The notes under the pieces were generated by a model, which did not search any database, was not told the DNA's origin, and saw only the letters and a list, made by a program, of their open reading frames with translations. Shown piece after piece: positions 49,654 to 58,582 of a DNA stretch of 64,000 nt. Source of the stretch: Pseudarthrobacter sp. NBSH8 (GTDB taxonomy: Bacteria; Actinomycetota; Actinomycetes; Actinomycetales; Micrococcaceae); NCBI RefSeq assembly GCF_014217545.1, contig NZ_CP043178.1:1488001-1552000 (forward strand). Reading direction: 5' to 3'. Both the position numbers and the translations under genes were made by a program. How positions within the stretch are numbered: position 1 is the stretch's first letter; every line of letters begins with the position of its first letter.

Positions 49654-52600
49654 ATGTTTTCCAAGATTCTGGTGGCCAACCGCGGCGAAATCGCGATCCG
49701 GGCCTTCCGTGCCAGCTACGAGCTCGGCGCCAAGACCGTTGCTGTCTTCCCCAATGAGGACCGAAATTCGATCCACCGCCAGAAGGCCGATGAGGCATAT
49801 CTGATCGGCGAAGTGGGGCATCCCGTCCGGGCCTACCTCGATGTTGCCGAAGTGGTACGCGTTGCCAAGGAGTCCGGCGCCGACGCGATCTACCCCGGCT
49901 ACGGCTTCCTGTCGGAAAACCCGGACCTCGCCCGCGCGGCAGAGGAAGCGGGCATCACCTTTGTTGGCCCGCCGGCTGAAGTGCTTGAGCTGGCCGGCAA
50001 CAAGGTGGCAGCACTGAAGGCTGCCCGTGAGGCCGGTGTGCCGGTCCTGAAATCGAGTGAACCCTCGAAGGACATGGATGAGCTGATCGCCGCGGCCGAC
50101 GAGATCGGGTTCCCCATCTTCGCGAAGGCCGTCGCCGGTGGCGGCGGACGTGGCATGCGCCGTGTTGATACCCGGGAAGGCCTTCCTGAGGCCCTGCAGG
50201 CCGCCATGCGTGAAGCCGATGCCGCCTTCGGTGACCCCACCATGTTCCTCGAGCAGGCAGTGCTACGCCCGCGCCACATCGAGGTCCAGATCCTGGCCGA
50301 CGCCGAGGGCAACGTCATCCACCTCTTCGAACGGGACTGCTCCATCCAGCGCCGGCACCAGAAGGTCATCGAGATTGCCCCGGCACCCAACCTGGACGAA
50401 GGCATCCGCCAGGCGCTTTACCGCGACGCGGTGAAGTTCGCAAAGGCCCTGAACTACGTCAACGCCGGAACTGTGGAGTTCCTTGTGGACACCGTCGGCG
50501 AACGCGCAGGCCAGCACGTCTTCATCGAAATGAATCCCCGTATCCAGGTGGAGCACACAGTTACTGAGGAAGTGACGGACGTTGACCTGGTGCAGGCACA
50601 GCTTCGGATCGCCTCCGGCGAGACCCTCCCGGACCTTGGCCTTTCCCAGGAGACGGTCCAGCTCAAGGGTGCAGCGCTGCAGTGCCGCATCACCACCGAG
50701 GACCCGGCCAACGGGTTCCGGCCCGACGTCGGGAAGATCACCGGCTACCGCTCCGCCGGCGGTGCGGGTGTAAGGCTCGACGGCGGCACCGTCTACTCGG
50801 GTGCCGAGATCAGTCCCCACTTTGACTCAATGCTCGTGAAGCTGAGCTGCCGCGGCCGTGACTACCCTGCCGCCGTGGCCCGCGCCCGCCGGGCCCTCGC
50901 GGAGTTCCGCATCCGAGGTGTGTCGACCAACATTTCCTTCCTCCAGGCCGTCCTCGATGATGCCGACTTCATTGCCGGCAACGTTGCCACGAACTTCATC
51001 GACGAGCGACCCCAGCTGTTGAAGGCCCGGGTCTCCGCCGACCGCGGCACCAAGCTCCTGACCTGGCTGGCCGAAGTCACCGTCAACAAGCCCAACGGCG
51101 AGCTGAAGGTGCACTCGGATCCGGCTGCCAAACTCCCCGCCGTTGGCGATCGGCAGGCCGTGCCCGGATCACGCCAGCGCCTGCTGGAGCTTGGCCCTGA
51201 AGGATTCGCCAAGGCCCTGCGTGAGCAGACCGCCGTGGCCGTCACCGACACCACCTTCCGCGACGCCCACCAGTCCCTGCTGGCCACCCGCGTGCGTACC
51301 CGGGACCTCGTGGCCGCCGGACCCGCGGTCACGGCCCTCCTTCCGGAACTCCTTTCCGTTGAGGCCTGGGGCGGCGCAACCTATGACGTTGCGCTGCGCT
51401 TCCTCGGCGAGGACCCCTGGGACCGCCTGGCCGCCCTGCGGAAGGCGCTGCCCAACGTCTGCCTGCAGATGCTGCTGCGCGGCCGGAACACGGTGGGCTA
51501 CACGCCGTACCCGGAGGAGGTGACGGTGGCTTTCGTCAACGAGGCCGCCGCCACCGGTATCGATATTTTCCGCATCTTCGATGCCCTGAACGACGTGAAC
51601 CAGATGGCCCCCGCCATCCGCGCTGTCCGGGCCACCGGCACAGCTGTAGCCGAAGTGGCCCTGTGCTACACGGGCGACATGCTGAACCCGGACGAGAAGC
51701 TGTACACGCTGGACTACTACCTGGAACTGGCCCAGCGGATTGTGGATGCCGGCGCGCACATCCTTGCCATTAAGGACATGGCCGGGCTGCTCCGCCCGGC
51801 AGCGGCCGCCAAACTGGTCGCCGCACTGCGCGAACGCTTCGACCTCCCGGTCCACCTCCACACCCATGACACGGCCGGCGGTCAGCTGGCCACCCTGCTG
51901 GCGGCCGTCGACGCCGGCGTGGATGCTGTTGACGTTGCCTCCGCCTCGCTGGCCGGGACCACCAGCCAGCCGTCCGCCTCCGCCCTTGTGGCGGCGCTGG
52001 CGCACACCCCGCGGGACACCGGCTTGAGCCTTGACGCCGTCAGCTCCCTTGAGCCGTACTGGGAAGCCGTGCGCCGCGTCTACGCGCCGTTCGAGTCAGG
52101 CCTTCCGGGCCCCACCGGCCGTGTCTACCAGCACGAAATCCCGGGCGGCCAGCTCTCCAACCTGCGCCAGCAGGCCATGGCTCTGGGGCTGGGGGAGCGC
52201 TTCGAAGCGATCGAGGACATGTACACCGCGGCGGACCGGATCCTGGGCCGCCTGGTGAAGGTCACGCCGTCGTCCAAGGTGGTGGGAGACCTCGCCCTGC
52301 ACCTCGTGGGCCTCAACGCAGATCCGGCGGACTTCAACGAAAACCCGCAGAACTACGACATCCCCGACTCCGTCATCGGCTTCCTGTCCGGCGAACTTGG
52401 GGACCCGCCCGGAGGATGGCCGGAGCCCTTCCGCACGAAGGCGCTCAAGGGCCGCAGCATCAAGGTCCGCGATGCTGACCTCAGCCCCGAGGACAGCGCC
52501 GCGCTCCAGGGTGATTCCAAGACCCGCCAGAACACGCTGAACCGCCTGCTCTTCGAGGGCCCCACCAAGGATTACCTCAAGAGCGTGGAGACTTACGGCA

Positions 52601-53055
52601 ACATTTCCGTCCTCGACACCCGCGATTACCTTTACGGCCTTCAGCGCGGCGCCGAGCACGAGATCCAGTTGGAGAAGGGTGTCCGGCTGATCGCCTCGCT
52701 GGAAGCCGTTTCCGAGCCCGACGAGAAGGGCATGCGCACGGTGATGTGCACGCTCAACGGCCAGTCCCGCCCTGTTGTGGTCCGTGACCGCTCCGTGGTG
52801 AGCAACGTCAAAGCCGCCGAGAAGGCAGACCCGGCCCAGCCCGGCCACGTTGCCGCGCCGTTCGCCGGCGCCGTCACCGTGACCGTGAAGGCCGGCGACA
52901 CGGTCAATGCCGGCGACACGGTGGCCACCATCGAAGCGATGAAGATGGAAGCCTCCATTACGACGCCGGTGGCGGGCAAAGTCTCGCGGCTCGCCATCTC
53001 CGCCGTGGAGCAGGTCCAGGGCGGGGACCTCCTCCTGGTCGTAGAGCAGGGCTAA
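49654..53055 (+). CDS. pyc: Pyruvate carboxylase
   Basis: A 1,133-residue single-chain biotin enzyme converting pyruvate to oxaloacetate. Biotin carboxylase occupies residues 1-450 (KILVANRGEIAIRAFRA, the glycine loop AKAVAGGGGRGMR, FIEMNPRIQVEHTVTE). Carboxyltransferase covers about 530-1000 (TDTTFRDAHQSLLATRVRT, metal and catalytic region AIKDMAGLLRP, VHLHTHDTAG). The C-terminal biotinyl domain has EAMKMEA with Lys1097. It replenishes oxaloacetate, which is also the co-substrate of PrpC in this window. Start MFSKILV after CAGGAG; earlier in-frame codons precede the promoter. Confidence 0.97.
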   Translation: MFSKILVANRGEIAIRAFRASYELGAKTVAVFPNEDRNSIHRQKADEAYLIGEVGHPVRAYLDVAEVVRVAKESGADAIYPGYGFLSENPDLARAAEEAGITFVGPPAEVLELAGNKVAALKAAREAGVPVLKSSEPSKDMDELIAAADEIGFPIFAKAVAGGGGRGMRRVDTREGLPEALQAAMREADAAFGDPTMFLEQAVLRPRHIEVQILADAEGNVIHLFERDCSIQRRHQKVIEIAPAPNLDEGIRQALYRDAVKFAKALNYVNAGTVEFLVDTVGERAGQHVFIEMNPRIQVEHTVTEEVTDVDLVQAQLRIASGETLPDLGLSQETVQLKGAALQCRITTEDPANGFRPDVGKITGYRSAGGAGVRLDGGTVYSGAEISPHFDSMLVKLSCRGRDYPAAVARARRALAEFRIRGVSTNISFLQAVLDDADFIAGNVATNFIDERPQLLKARVSADRGTKLLTWLAEVTVNKPNGELKVHSDPAAKLPAVGDRQAVPGSRQRLLELGPEGFAKALREQTAVAVTDTTFRDAHQSLLATRVRTRDLVAAGPAVTALLPELLSVEAWGGATYDVALRFLGEDPWDRLAALRKALPNVCLQMLLRGRNTVGYTPYPEEVTVAFVNEAAATGIDIFRIFDALNDVNQMAPAIRAVRATGTAVAEVALCYTGDMLNPDEKLYTLDYYLELAQRIVDAGAHILAIKDMAGLLRPAAAAKLVAALRERFDLPVHLHTHDTAGGQLATLLAAVDAGVDAVDVASASLAGTTSQPSASALVAALAHTPRDTGLSLDAVSSLEPYWEAVRRVYAPFESGLPGPTGRVYQHEIPGGQLSNLRQQAMALGLGERFEAIEDMYTAADRILGRLVKVTPSSKVVGDLALHLVGLNADPADFNENPQNYDIPDSVIGFLSGELGDPPGGWPEPFRTKALKGRSIKVRDADLSPEDSAALQGDSKTRQNTLNRLLFEGPTKDYLKSVETYGNISVLDTRDYLYGLQRGAEHEIQLEKGVRLIASLEAVSEPDEKGMRTVMCTLNGQSRPVVVRDRSVVSNVKAAEKADPAQPGHVAAPFAGAVTVTVKAGDTVNAGDTVATIEAMKMEASITTPVAGKVSRLAISAVEQVQGGDLLLVVEQG

Positions 53056-53073
53056 GGAATCCAGGCTTAAAGG

Positions 53074-53121
53074 GAGGGGCCCTCCCGGCGGAAGTTTCCA
53101 CTTCCGCCGGGAGGGCCCCTC
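53074..53121. terminator. 22-bp bidirectional terminator between pyc and the acyl-CoA ligase
   Basis: A perfect 22-bp stem (53074-53095 with 53100-53121) and a TTCC loop, followed by ATTTTG on the plus strand. It ends both convergent genes. Confidence 0.9.
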
Positions 53122-53136
53122 ATTTTGCAGTGCCGC

Positions 53137-54942
53137 TTAGACGCGCGGCGCGCCGTACATTTCCTCGATGACCGTCTCGAAGTCCTTCATCACCTGCGCC
53201 CGCTTCACCTTCATGGACGGCGTCAGATGGCCGGACGCTTCCGTGAAGTCCGAAGCGACGATCCGGAATGACTTGATGGCCTCCGCCTGCGACACCGAGG
53301 CGTTGGCCTGCGTGATGAGGTCCTGCACGGCGGCCTTGACCACAGGGCTCTCGACCGCCTCGTCAAGCGTGGTGGTGGCGGGCAGCCCGTGCCGCTGGAG
53401 CCAGCCCGGCAGGGCTTCCTGGTCCAGGGTCACCAGGGCGCCGATGAACGGCCGGTTGTCGCCCACCACCAGGACCTGGGAGACCAGTGCATCCGCCCGG
53501 ATCTGGTCCTCCAGCAGGGCCGGAACCACGTTCTTGCCGCCCGCCGTGACAATGATTTCCTTCTTGCGGCCGGTGATCCACAGGAAGCCGTTCTCGTCGA
53601 GCCTTCCGATGTCGCCGGTGCGGAACCAGTCATCGGCAAACGTATCGGCCATCAGGTCTTCGCGTTGGTAGTAGCCGCGCATCACGCAGACACCCTTGGC
53701 CAGGATCTCGCCGTCTTCGGCGATCTTGACGGAGTTGCCCGGCAGCGGCTTGCCGACGGAGCCGATCTTGATCAGGGCGGGGGTGTTGACCGAAATGGGG
53801 GCGGTGGTCTCGGTAAGGCCATACCCTTCAAGGATCTGCAGGCCGATGCCCTGGAAGAAGTGCCCCAGCCGTTCCCCAAGCGGGCCGCCGCCGGACACGG
53901 CATGGGCCACGTTGCCGCCCATGGCCGCGCGCAGCTTGCCGTAGACGAGTTTGTCGAACACCGTGTGCTTGAGTTTCAGCCCCAGGCCAACGTGCCCGGC
54001 CTGGCGGGCTTTGGAGAACGCGATGGCGGTCTCCGTGGCCTTGTGGAAGATGGCACCCTTGCCGCCGTCCTCTGCCTTTGTCAGGGCCGAGTTGTAGACC
54101 TTTTCGAAGACGCGCGGCACGGCCAGGATGAACGTGGGCTGATAGCTCTGCAGATCGGCCAGCAGGTTCTTGATGTCCGGGGTGTGCGCCACCGTGGCGC
54201 CGGCGGCCACTGCCAGCACCGAAATGAACCGTGCAAAGACGTGGGCCAACGGCAGGAACATGATGGTTTTGGCCTGCTCGTTGACCACGTCGCCAAGCAG
54301 CGCCAGGGCGTTGTCGGACAGTTCAACGAAGTTGCCGTGGGTCAGCTCGCAGCCCTTCGGCCGGCCGGTGGTGCCCGAAGTGTAGATGAGGGTGGCCACG
54401 TCGCTGAGCTGTGCCGTTGAGCGGCGGGCCTCCAGGTCGGCGTCGCTGACGTCCCGGCCCGCCTCACGGACGGCGTCCAGTCCGCTGCCTTCGAGTTGCC
54501 AGACGTGCTGGAGGGCGGTGAGGCCTTCGGACGTGGCAGCCTGCCGGATGATGTCCTCATGGTGGGCGGCCTCGCCGAATGCGGCAACCGCCCCGGAGTC
54601 ACCGAGGTTCCAGGCAACCTGCGACGGCGATGAGGTCTCGTAGATGGGCACCGAGACGGCGCCGGCGAACCAGATGGCAAAGTCGATGAGCGCCCACTCG
54701 TAGCGTGTGCGGGACATGATGCCCACCCGGTCGCCGGCTCCCACGCCACTGGCCATCAGGCCCTTGGCAAGGGCTTGGACATCCGCCAGGAAATCCGTGG
54801 CCGAGACGTCCCGCCACGCGCCTGCGGAGTCCAGCCGCGAGAAGAGTGCCGGGTTGCTGGGCTTGGCTGCCTGCCGAAGCACAAGATCGGTGATGTTGGT
54901 TTCCGGTGGGACAACAACCAGAGGCGGAACACTGAATTCGCG
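53137..54942 (-). CDS. Long-chain fatty-acid-CoA ligase (FadD/FACL type)
   Basis: A 601-residue AMP-forming ligase. The P-loop is YTSGTTGRPKGCELTHGNF near residue 185; other signatures are the FACL block with LEGYGLTETTAPI, WFRTGDIGRLDENGFLWITGRKKEIIVTAGGK and the C-terminal SMKVKRAQV with the catalytic lysine. The two-part insertion between P-loop and YGLTE matches long-chain FACL such as mycobacterial FadD15. It activates fatty acids for lipid synthesis or oxidation. GTG at 54942 was chosen since AAAGGAG lies six bases upstream; an ATG 24 bases earlier precedes that site. Confidence 0.9.
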   Translation of the reverse strand, partial: REFSVPPLVVVPPETNITDLVLRQAAKPSNPALFSRLDSAGAWRDVSATDFLADVQALAKGLMASGVGAGDRVGIMSRTRYEWALIDFAIWFAGAVSVPIYETSSPSQVAWNLGDSGAVAAFGEAAHHEDIIRQAATSEGLTALQHVWQLEGSGLDAVREAGRDVSDADLEARRSTAQLSDVATLIYTSGTTGRPKGCELTHGNFVELSDNALALLGDVVNEQAKTIMFLPLAHVFARFISVLAVAAGATVAHTPDIKNLLADLQSYQPTFILAVPRVFEKVYNSALTKAEDGGKGAIFHKATETAIAFSKARQAGHVGLGLKLKHTVFDKLVYGKLRAAMGGNVAHAVSGGGPLGERLGHFFQGIGLQILEGYGLTETTAPISVNTPALIKIGSVGKPLPGNSVKIAEDGEILAKGVCVMRGYYQREDLMADTFADDWFRTGDIGRLDENGFLWITGRKKEIIVTAGGKNVVPALLEDQIRADALVSQVLVVGDNRPFIGALVTLDQEALPGWLQRHGLPATTTLDEAVESPVVKAAVQDLITQANASVSQAEAIKSFRIVASDFTEASGHLTPSMKVKRAQVMKDFETVIEEMYGAPRV

Positions 54943-55110
54943 CACTATAGCTCCTTTGATATCCATAGACCCGCACAGGGTATGCCTAAAGACTAATACG
55001 CCCTGTAGCTTGGCCGTGCAGAAACAAACCTACTGGCCAGTAACATAGGAGTCAAAGAGGAGTGCGAAGGCCATGGGCCCGGCCTCCGGTGCTGCCTGCC
55101 CCGGGCGCCC

Positions 55111-55116
55111 TAGAAT
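55111..55116 (+). promoter_or_regulatory. -10 box (TAGAAT) of a probable leaderless promoter
   Basis: TAGAAT is followed by eight bases and then the ATG of the glucokinase gene; no ribosome binding site is present. Confidence 0.5.
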
Positions 55117-55124
55117 GAAGCACT

Positions 55125-56216
55125 ATGTATGCAACGCCCCCCGGCGAGCCCGCCGATCCGCTCCGACGTCCAGCCCCTTGGCGGCGGCGGCCGCCGCTGG
55201 GATTGAGGGCCCGGCCCAGGCAGGTGGAAACGTTCCGGGAGCACCTGCGGCTCGGGCGCAAGGGGCTGGCGATCGGCATCGATATCGGCGGCACCAAGGT
55301 CGCCGCCGGCGTGGTAGACGCCGACGGTAGGATTCTGAGCGAGGCCCGGCGGTCGACCCCAGGCAGCGACCCGCGCGCTGTGGAGCAGGTCATCGTCGAG
55401 CTCGTGGACGAATTGGGAGCCGGCCACAGGGTCTGGTCGGTGGGCATCGGTGCGGCCGGTTGGATGGATCTGGATGGCGGAACAGTGCTTTTCAGTCCGC
55501 ACCTCGCCTGGCGCAACGAGCCGTTGCGGGCAAACCTTGAGCGCCTCCTGCGACGCCCTGTGCTACTGACGAACGACGCCGACGCCGCGGCCTGGGCGGA
55601 ATGGCGCTTTGGTGCGGGGCAGGGGGAGGACCGGCTGGTGTGCATCACCCTCGGCACCGGTATCGGCGGCGCCATGGTGATGGACGGGCGGGTGGAGCGC
55701 GGCCGGTTTGGTGTAGCCGGCGAATTCGGCCACCAGATCATCATGCCCGGCGGGCAGCGTTGCGAGTGCGGGAACCGGGGCTGCTGGGAGCAGTACGCTT
55801 CGGGTAACGCCTTGGGCCGGGAAGCGAGGATCCTGGCGCGTGCCAATTCGCCGGTTGCCCAGGAACTGCTGGCCACCGTCGGCGGCGACGCAGAGCAGAT
55901 CACCGGGACGATTGTCACCGAACTGGCACTCGCCGGTGACGCGGCCTGCCGCGAACTCCTTGATGAAGTGGGCGAATGGCTGGGCCTGGGACTGGCGAAC
56001 CTGGCAGCATCGTTGGATCCCGGACTGTTTGTGATCGGCGGGGGACTCTGCTCGGCAGGTGACCTGCTGGTGGAGCCCGCCCGTAAAGCCTTCGCCCGGA
56101 ATCTTACCGGCCGGGGCTTCCGTCCGGCGGCCGGAATCGAGCTGGCAGCGCTCGGGCCAAACGCGGGGCTCATCGGAGCGGCCGATCTGTCCCGGGTCAG
56201 CAGCCGCATGCGGTGA
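55125..56216 (+). CDS. ROK-family sugar kinase, probable glucokinase
   Basis: A 363-residue ROK kinase. The ATP-binding IGIDIGGTKVAAGVVD begins near residue 49, LTNDADAAAWAE contains the catalytic Asp, LGTGIGGAMV follows, and the ROK zinc motif reads CECGNRGCWEQYASG. A 45-residue Arg/Pro-rich N-terminal extension is unusual; if the leaderless start is wrong, a later start near residue 36 would remove most of it. No DNA-binding domain, so a kinase rather than a ROK repressor. Glucokinase is the usual assignment in Micrococcaceae. It converges on the next gene with only ten bases between stops. Confidence 0.88.
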   Translation: MYATPPGEPADPLRRPAPWRRRPPLGLRARPRQVETFREHLRLGRKGLAIGIDIGGTKVAAGVVDADGRILSEARRSTPGSDPRAVEQVIVELVDELGAGHRVWSVGIGAAGWMDLDGGTVLFSPHLAWRNEPLRANLERLLRRPVLLTNDADAAAWAEWRFGAGQGEDRLVCITLGTGIGGAMVMDGRVERGRFGVAGEFGHQIIMPGGQRCECGNRGCWEQYASGNALGREARILARANSPVAQELLATVGGDAEQITGTIVTELALAGDAACRELLDEVGEWLGLGLANLAASLDPGLFVIGGGLCSAGDLLVEPARKAFARNLTGRGFRPAAGIELAALGPNAGLIGAADLSRVSSRMR

Positions 56217-56226
56217 CGGACGCTTC

Positions 56227-56865
56227 TTAGACGCGGGCGCCGTCGTCGTTCTCGTCTTTTTCCTGGGGCAGCTTCATGATCAGGTAAACAACGGCGAGGA
56301 TGAACGCTGCCACCATGCCCACAATCGCAAGCAGTGGCGCGGACCGCCAGAACATAGCGGCCAGGAGCAAGGCAAGGGGCGCACCGATGGCACCGAGCCA
56401 GGCCAGCATGGTCAGGGGATCCGTCCCGGCAAGGCTTGGCGGTTCTTCCGGCACGAAGTCCCCGGCGTCGTCCTCCACGGCATAGTCACGCGGGCCGAAG
56501 GCCTCGTTGCCACCCTCGCCGTAACCAGCGGTACCTTCGCCGGCCTGCGCACCGTCACCGGCGCCGGACGTTGCCGCCTGCCGTTCGGCTGCGGTCAGTT
56601 CGGTAGGGGCTGTGCCCGCCAGGCCCAGCGGATCAAAGTCGCGGAACGTCGCGGACCTGCCAGCCCCGGCCGCGGCGTCCGGGCCTGGTAAATCAGGAGT
56701 TTTCGCGTCAGGGTCCGGGGCATTCGGGCCGGGGGAGCTGGCACCCGCCGGGACTGTGCCGGTAGGTGCTCCGGGCTTTTCTTCGAGCCGGGCCACCAGG
56801 TCCAGCCACACTGCATCGTCCTGGTTTGCGCTTTGGTCCTGTGAACCGGAGTCGGGCCTATTCAT
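56227..56865 (-). CDS. Membrane protein with a disordered acidic N-terminal half
   Basis: A 212-residue protein. Residues 1-150 are rich in Pro, Gly, Ala, Asp and Glu and lack a fold signature; DPLGLAGTAPTELTAAERQ is the only ordered-looking part. Two adjacent membrane segments follow (DPLTMLAWLGAIGAPLALLLAAMFW and LLAIVGMVAAFILAVVYLIM, in parts), then a short charged tail. Function unknown. GGAGGG precedes the ATG, which overlaps the stop of the upstream hydrolase gene by eight bases, so it is the last gene of a three-gene operon. Confidence 0.78.
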   Translation of the reverse strand: MNRPDSGSQDQSANQDDAVWLDLVARLEEKPGAPTGTVPAGASSPGPNAPDPDAKTPDLPGPDAAAGAGRSATFRDFDPLGLAGTAPTELTAAERQAATSGAGDGAQAGEGTAGYGEGGNEAFGPRDYAVEDDAGDFVPEEPPSLAGTDPLTMLAWLGAIGAPLALLLAAMFWRSAPLLAIVGMVAAFILAVVYLIMKLPQEKDENDDGARV

Positions 56866-57652
56866 GGGCGGTACCCTCCTGGACCCGGGCTGCTGCCGTG
56901 CCGGCAACCACTGCCCGGATGAAGTCGGCAGATCCTCGGAAAATCTCCTCAGCGTCGTTATCAAGCGTTGCCACGTGGTAGCTGTTCTCCAGCGTGGTCA
57001 GTGTCAGCGGTGCGTTTGTCAGGCCGCGGCGCAGCGCTGCCACACTGGTGTCCGATACGACGTGGTCCACGGTGGAGCGGAAGACCCGTACGGGCGCGGT
57101 GACGCGGGGGAGCAACCGGATGGTGTCCTTGAACATCTTGTTCAGCTCATGGGCCGCAGCCACGGGCGTACGGGGGTAGGCGCCCTCGTCCATCCCGGGT
57201 TTGAGGATGTCGTTGGCGATGGCCGGAGTACTCTTCAGGACCAGTTTCAGGATGCCGGCCAAGGGCGCTCGGGGATCATCGATAACGAGGCCGGGGTTCA
57301 CCACGATCACCCCGGCCACGGGCCGGCTGGCCGCAATTCTCAGGGCCAGCGCGCCGCCCATGCTCAGCCCGGCGACGAAGACGTGGTCGCAGTGGGAGTC
57401 AAGCTCCAGGTAGGCGTCGTCCAGTGCGCCGTGCCACTGCGGCCAGCGCGTGCGCGCCAGGTCCTGCCAGCTGGTGCCGTGCCCGGGCAGCAGCGGCATG
57501 CGTACGGCGAACCCGGCGTCGGCGAACGACTGCGCCCACGCGCGCAGGCCGTGCGGACTGCCCGTAAATCCGTGGGAGAGGGCCACCCCGATCCGGGCTC
57601 CGGCGCCGTTGAAGGTGCTGCTGAAAGGGCTGTGGTCCGGTACGCCGGTCAT
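56858..57652 (-). CDS. Alpha/beta hydrolase (carboxylesterase/monoacylglycerol lipase type), paralogue 1
   Basis: A 264-residue serine hydrolase. Oxyanion-hole HGFTGSP near residue 28, nucleophile elbow GLSMGG near 94, an Asp in RSTVDHVVS and the catalytic His in NSYHVATLDND. The pattern resembles Est30-type carboxylesterases and bacterial monoacylglycerol lipases. It overlaps the second hydrolase by four bases and is clearly its paralogue (shared HGFTGSP, PLLPGHGT, GLSMGGA, HVATLD). Substrate unknown; the nearby PlsC gene suggests acylglycerol turnover as one possibility. Confidence 0.87.
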   Translation of the reverse strand: MTGVPDHSPFSSTFNGAGARIGVALSHGFTGSPHGLRAWAQSFADAGFAVRMPLLPGHGTSWQDLARTRWPQWHGALDDAYLELDSHCDHVFVAGLSMGGALALRIAASRPVAGVIVVNPGLVIDDPRAPLAGILKLVLKSTPAIANDILKPGMDEGAYPRTPVAAAHELNKMFKDTIRLLPRVTAPVRVFRSTVDHVVSDTSVAALRRGLTNAPLTLTTLENSYHVATLDNDAEEIFRGSADFIRAVVAGTAAARVQEGTAHE

Positions 57653-58470
57653 GAAGTCTCCGAGGTGGTGTGAGGTGTGGCCGCGGTTCGGGCTGACGGG
57701 GCAGCGGCGGGTGTATGGGCAAGGAAGAAGGCGCTGGAACGGGCAAATATCTCTGGCGCATCAACATCGAGCGTGGCCACATGTCCGCTGTTGTGCAGGT
57801 CCACTACTTCCACCAAGTGTGGGCCCAAACGCTGCCGCAGCGTCAGGAGCGAGGTGGCCGGCACCACGACGTCCGACTGGGACTTGAAGACCTGCACCGG
57901 GGTGCTGACCTGGTGCAGCCCCCGCGTGGCTGTGCCGAAAAGCTTCTTGAGCTCATGTACGGCTGCCAAAGGCGTCCGCGAATAGTCGCCGTCATTGGTG
58001 ACGCCCGCCGTCGGCTGTTCCTCCTGGATGGGCAAGGTAGTGCGCTGGAAATACTTGAGCACTCCGATGACATGCACGCGGCGGTCATAGAAGCTAAGGC
58101 CGGGATTCACCAGAGAGACGCCAGCTGCGGGATGCCTGGCGGCCGTCAGCAACGCAATGGCGCCGCCCATCGAGAGGCCGGCCACAAAACACTGCTCCGT
58201 CCGGGCGCTCAGCTCCAGGTACGCCGATTCGAAAGTCCCGTACCAGTCGCGCCAATTTGAGCGCGCGAGCTGACGCCAATCTGTCCCGTGGCCGGGAAGA
58301 AGCGGTACCGACACCGCGAATCCCTGGGCGGCGAGGTGCTCTGCCCAGGGCAAGACGCTCAGGGGGCTGCCGGTGAAGCCGTGGCAGATGGCAATCCCGG
58401 TGGTGGCATTGGGTCCGTGGCCGGGGTAGCTGAAAGCGGCAGGCCGGGGCGCGATGCTGCTTTCTGTCAT
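57649..58470 (-). CDS. Alpha/beta hydrolase (carboxylesterase/monoacylglycerol lipase type), paralogue 2
   Basis: A 273-residue serine hydrolase with HGFTGSPLSVLPWAEHLAAQG near residue 30, PLLPGHGTDW, nucleophile GLSMGGA near 98, Asp in SQSDVVVPA and His in NSGHVATLDVD. The C-terminal 20 residues are an Ala/Thr/Ser tail. First gene of the operon; its promoter -10 (TACTCT on the minus strand, 58507-58512) overlaps the plus-strand -10 of the divergent acyltransferase gene. Confidence 0.87.
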   Translation of the reverse strand: MTESSIAPRPAAFSYPGHGPNATTGIAICHGFTGSPLSVLPWAEHLAAQGFAVSVPLLPGHGTDWRQLARSNWRDWYGTFESAYLELSARTEQCFVAGLSMGGAIALLTAARHPAAGVSLVNPGLSFYDRRVHVIGVLKYFQRTTLPIQEEQPTAGVTNDGDYSRTPLAAVHELKKLFGTATRGLHQVSTPVQVFKSQSDVVVPATSLLTLRQRLGPHLVEVVDLHNSGHVATLDVDAPEIFARSSAFFLAHTPAAAPSARTAATPHTTSETS

Positions 58471-58505
58471 GGCACCATCGTGTCATTGTTCGGGACAAAT
58501 CTCAC

Positions 58506-58512
58506 TAGAGTA
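58506..58512. promoter_or_regulatory. Overlapping divergent -10 boxes (TAGAGTA)
   Basis: TAGAGT on the plus strand and TACTCT on the minus strand share five bases, forming a symmetric TANNNTA element between the hydrolase operon and the acyltransferase gene. Confidence 0.4.
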
Positions 58513-58582
58513 GGGTTGCATTGAAGTGCCCGCCCGGCCCGACGAAGGAGCTGGCCGGCCGGCTTCCGGAGAGGTTCATCAC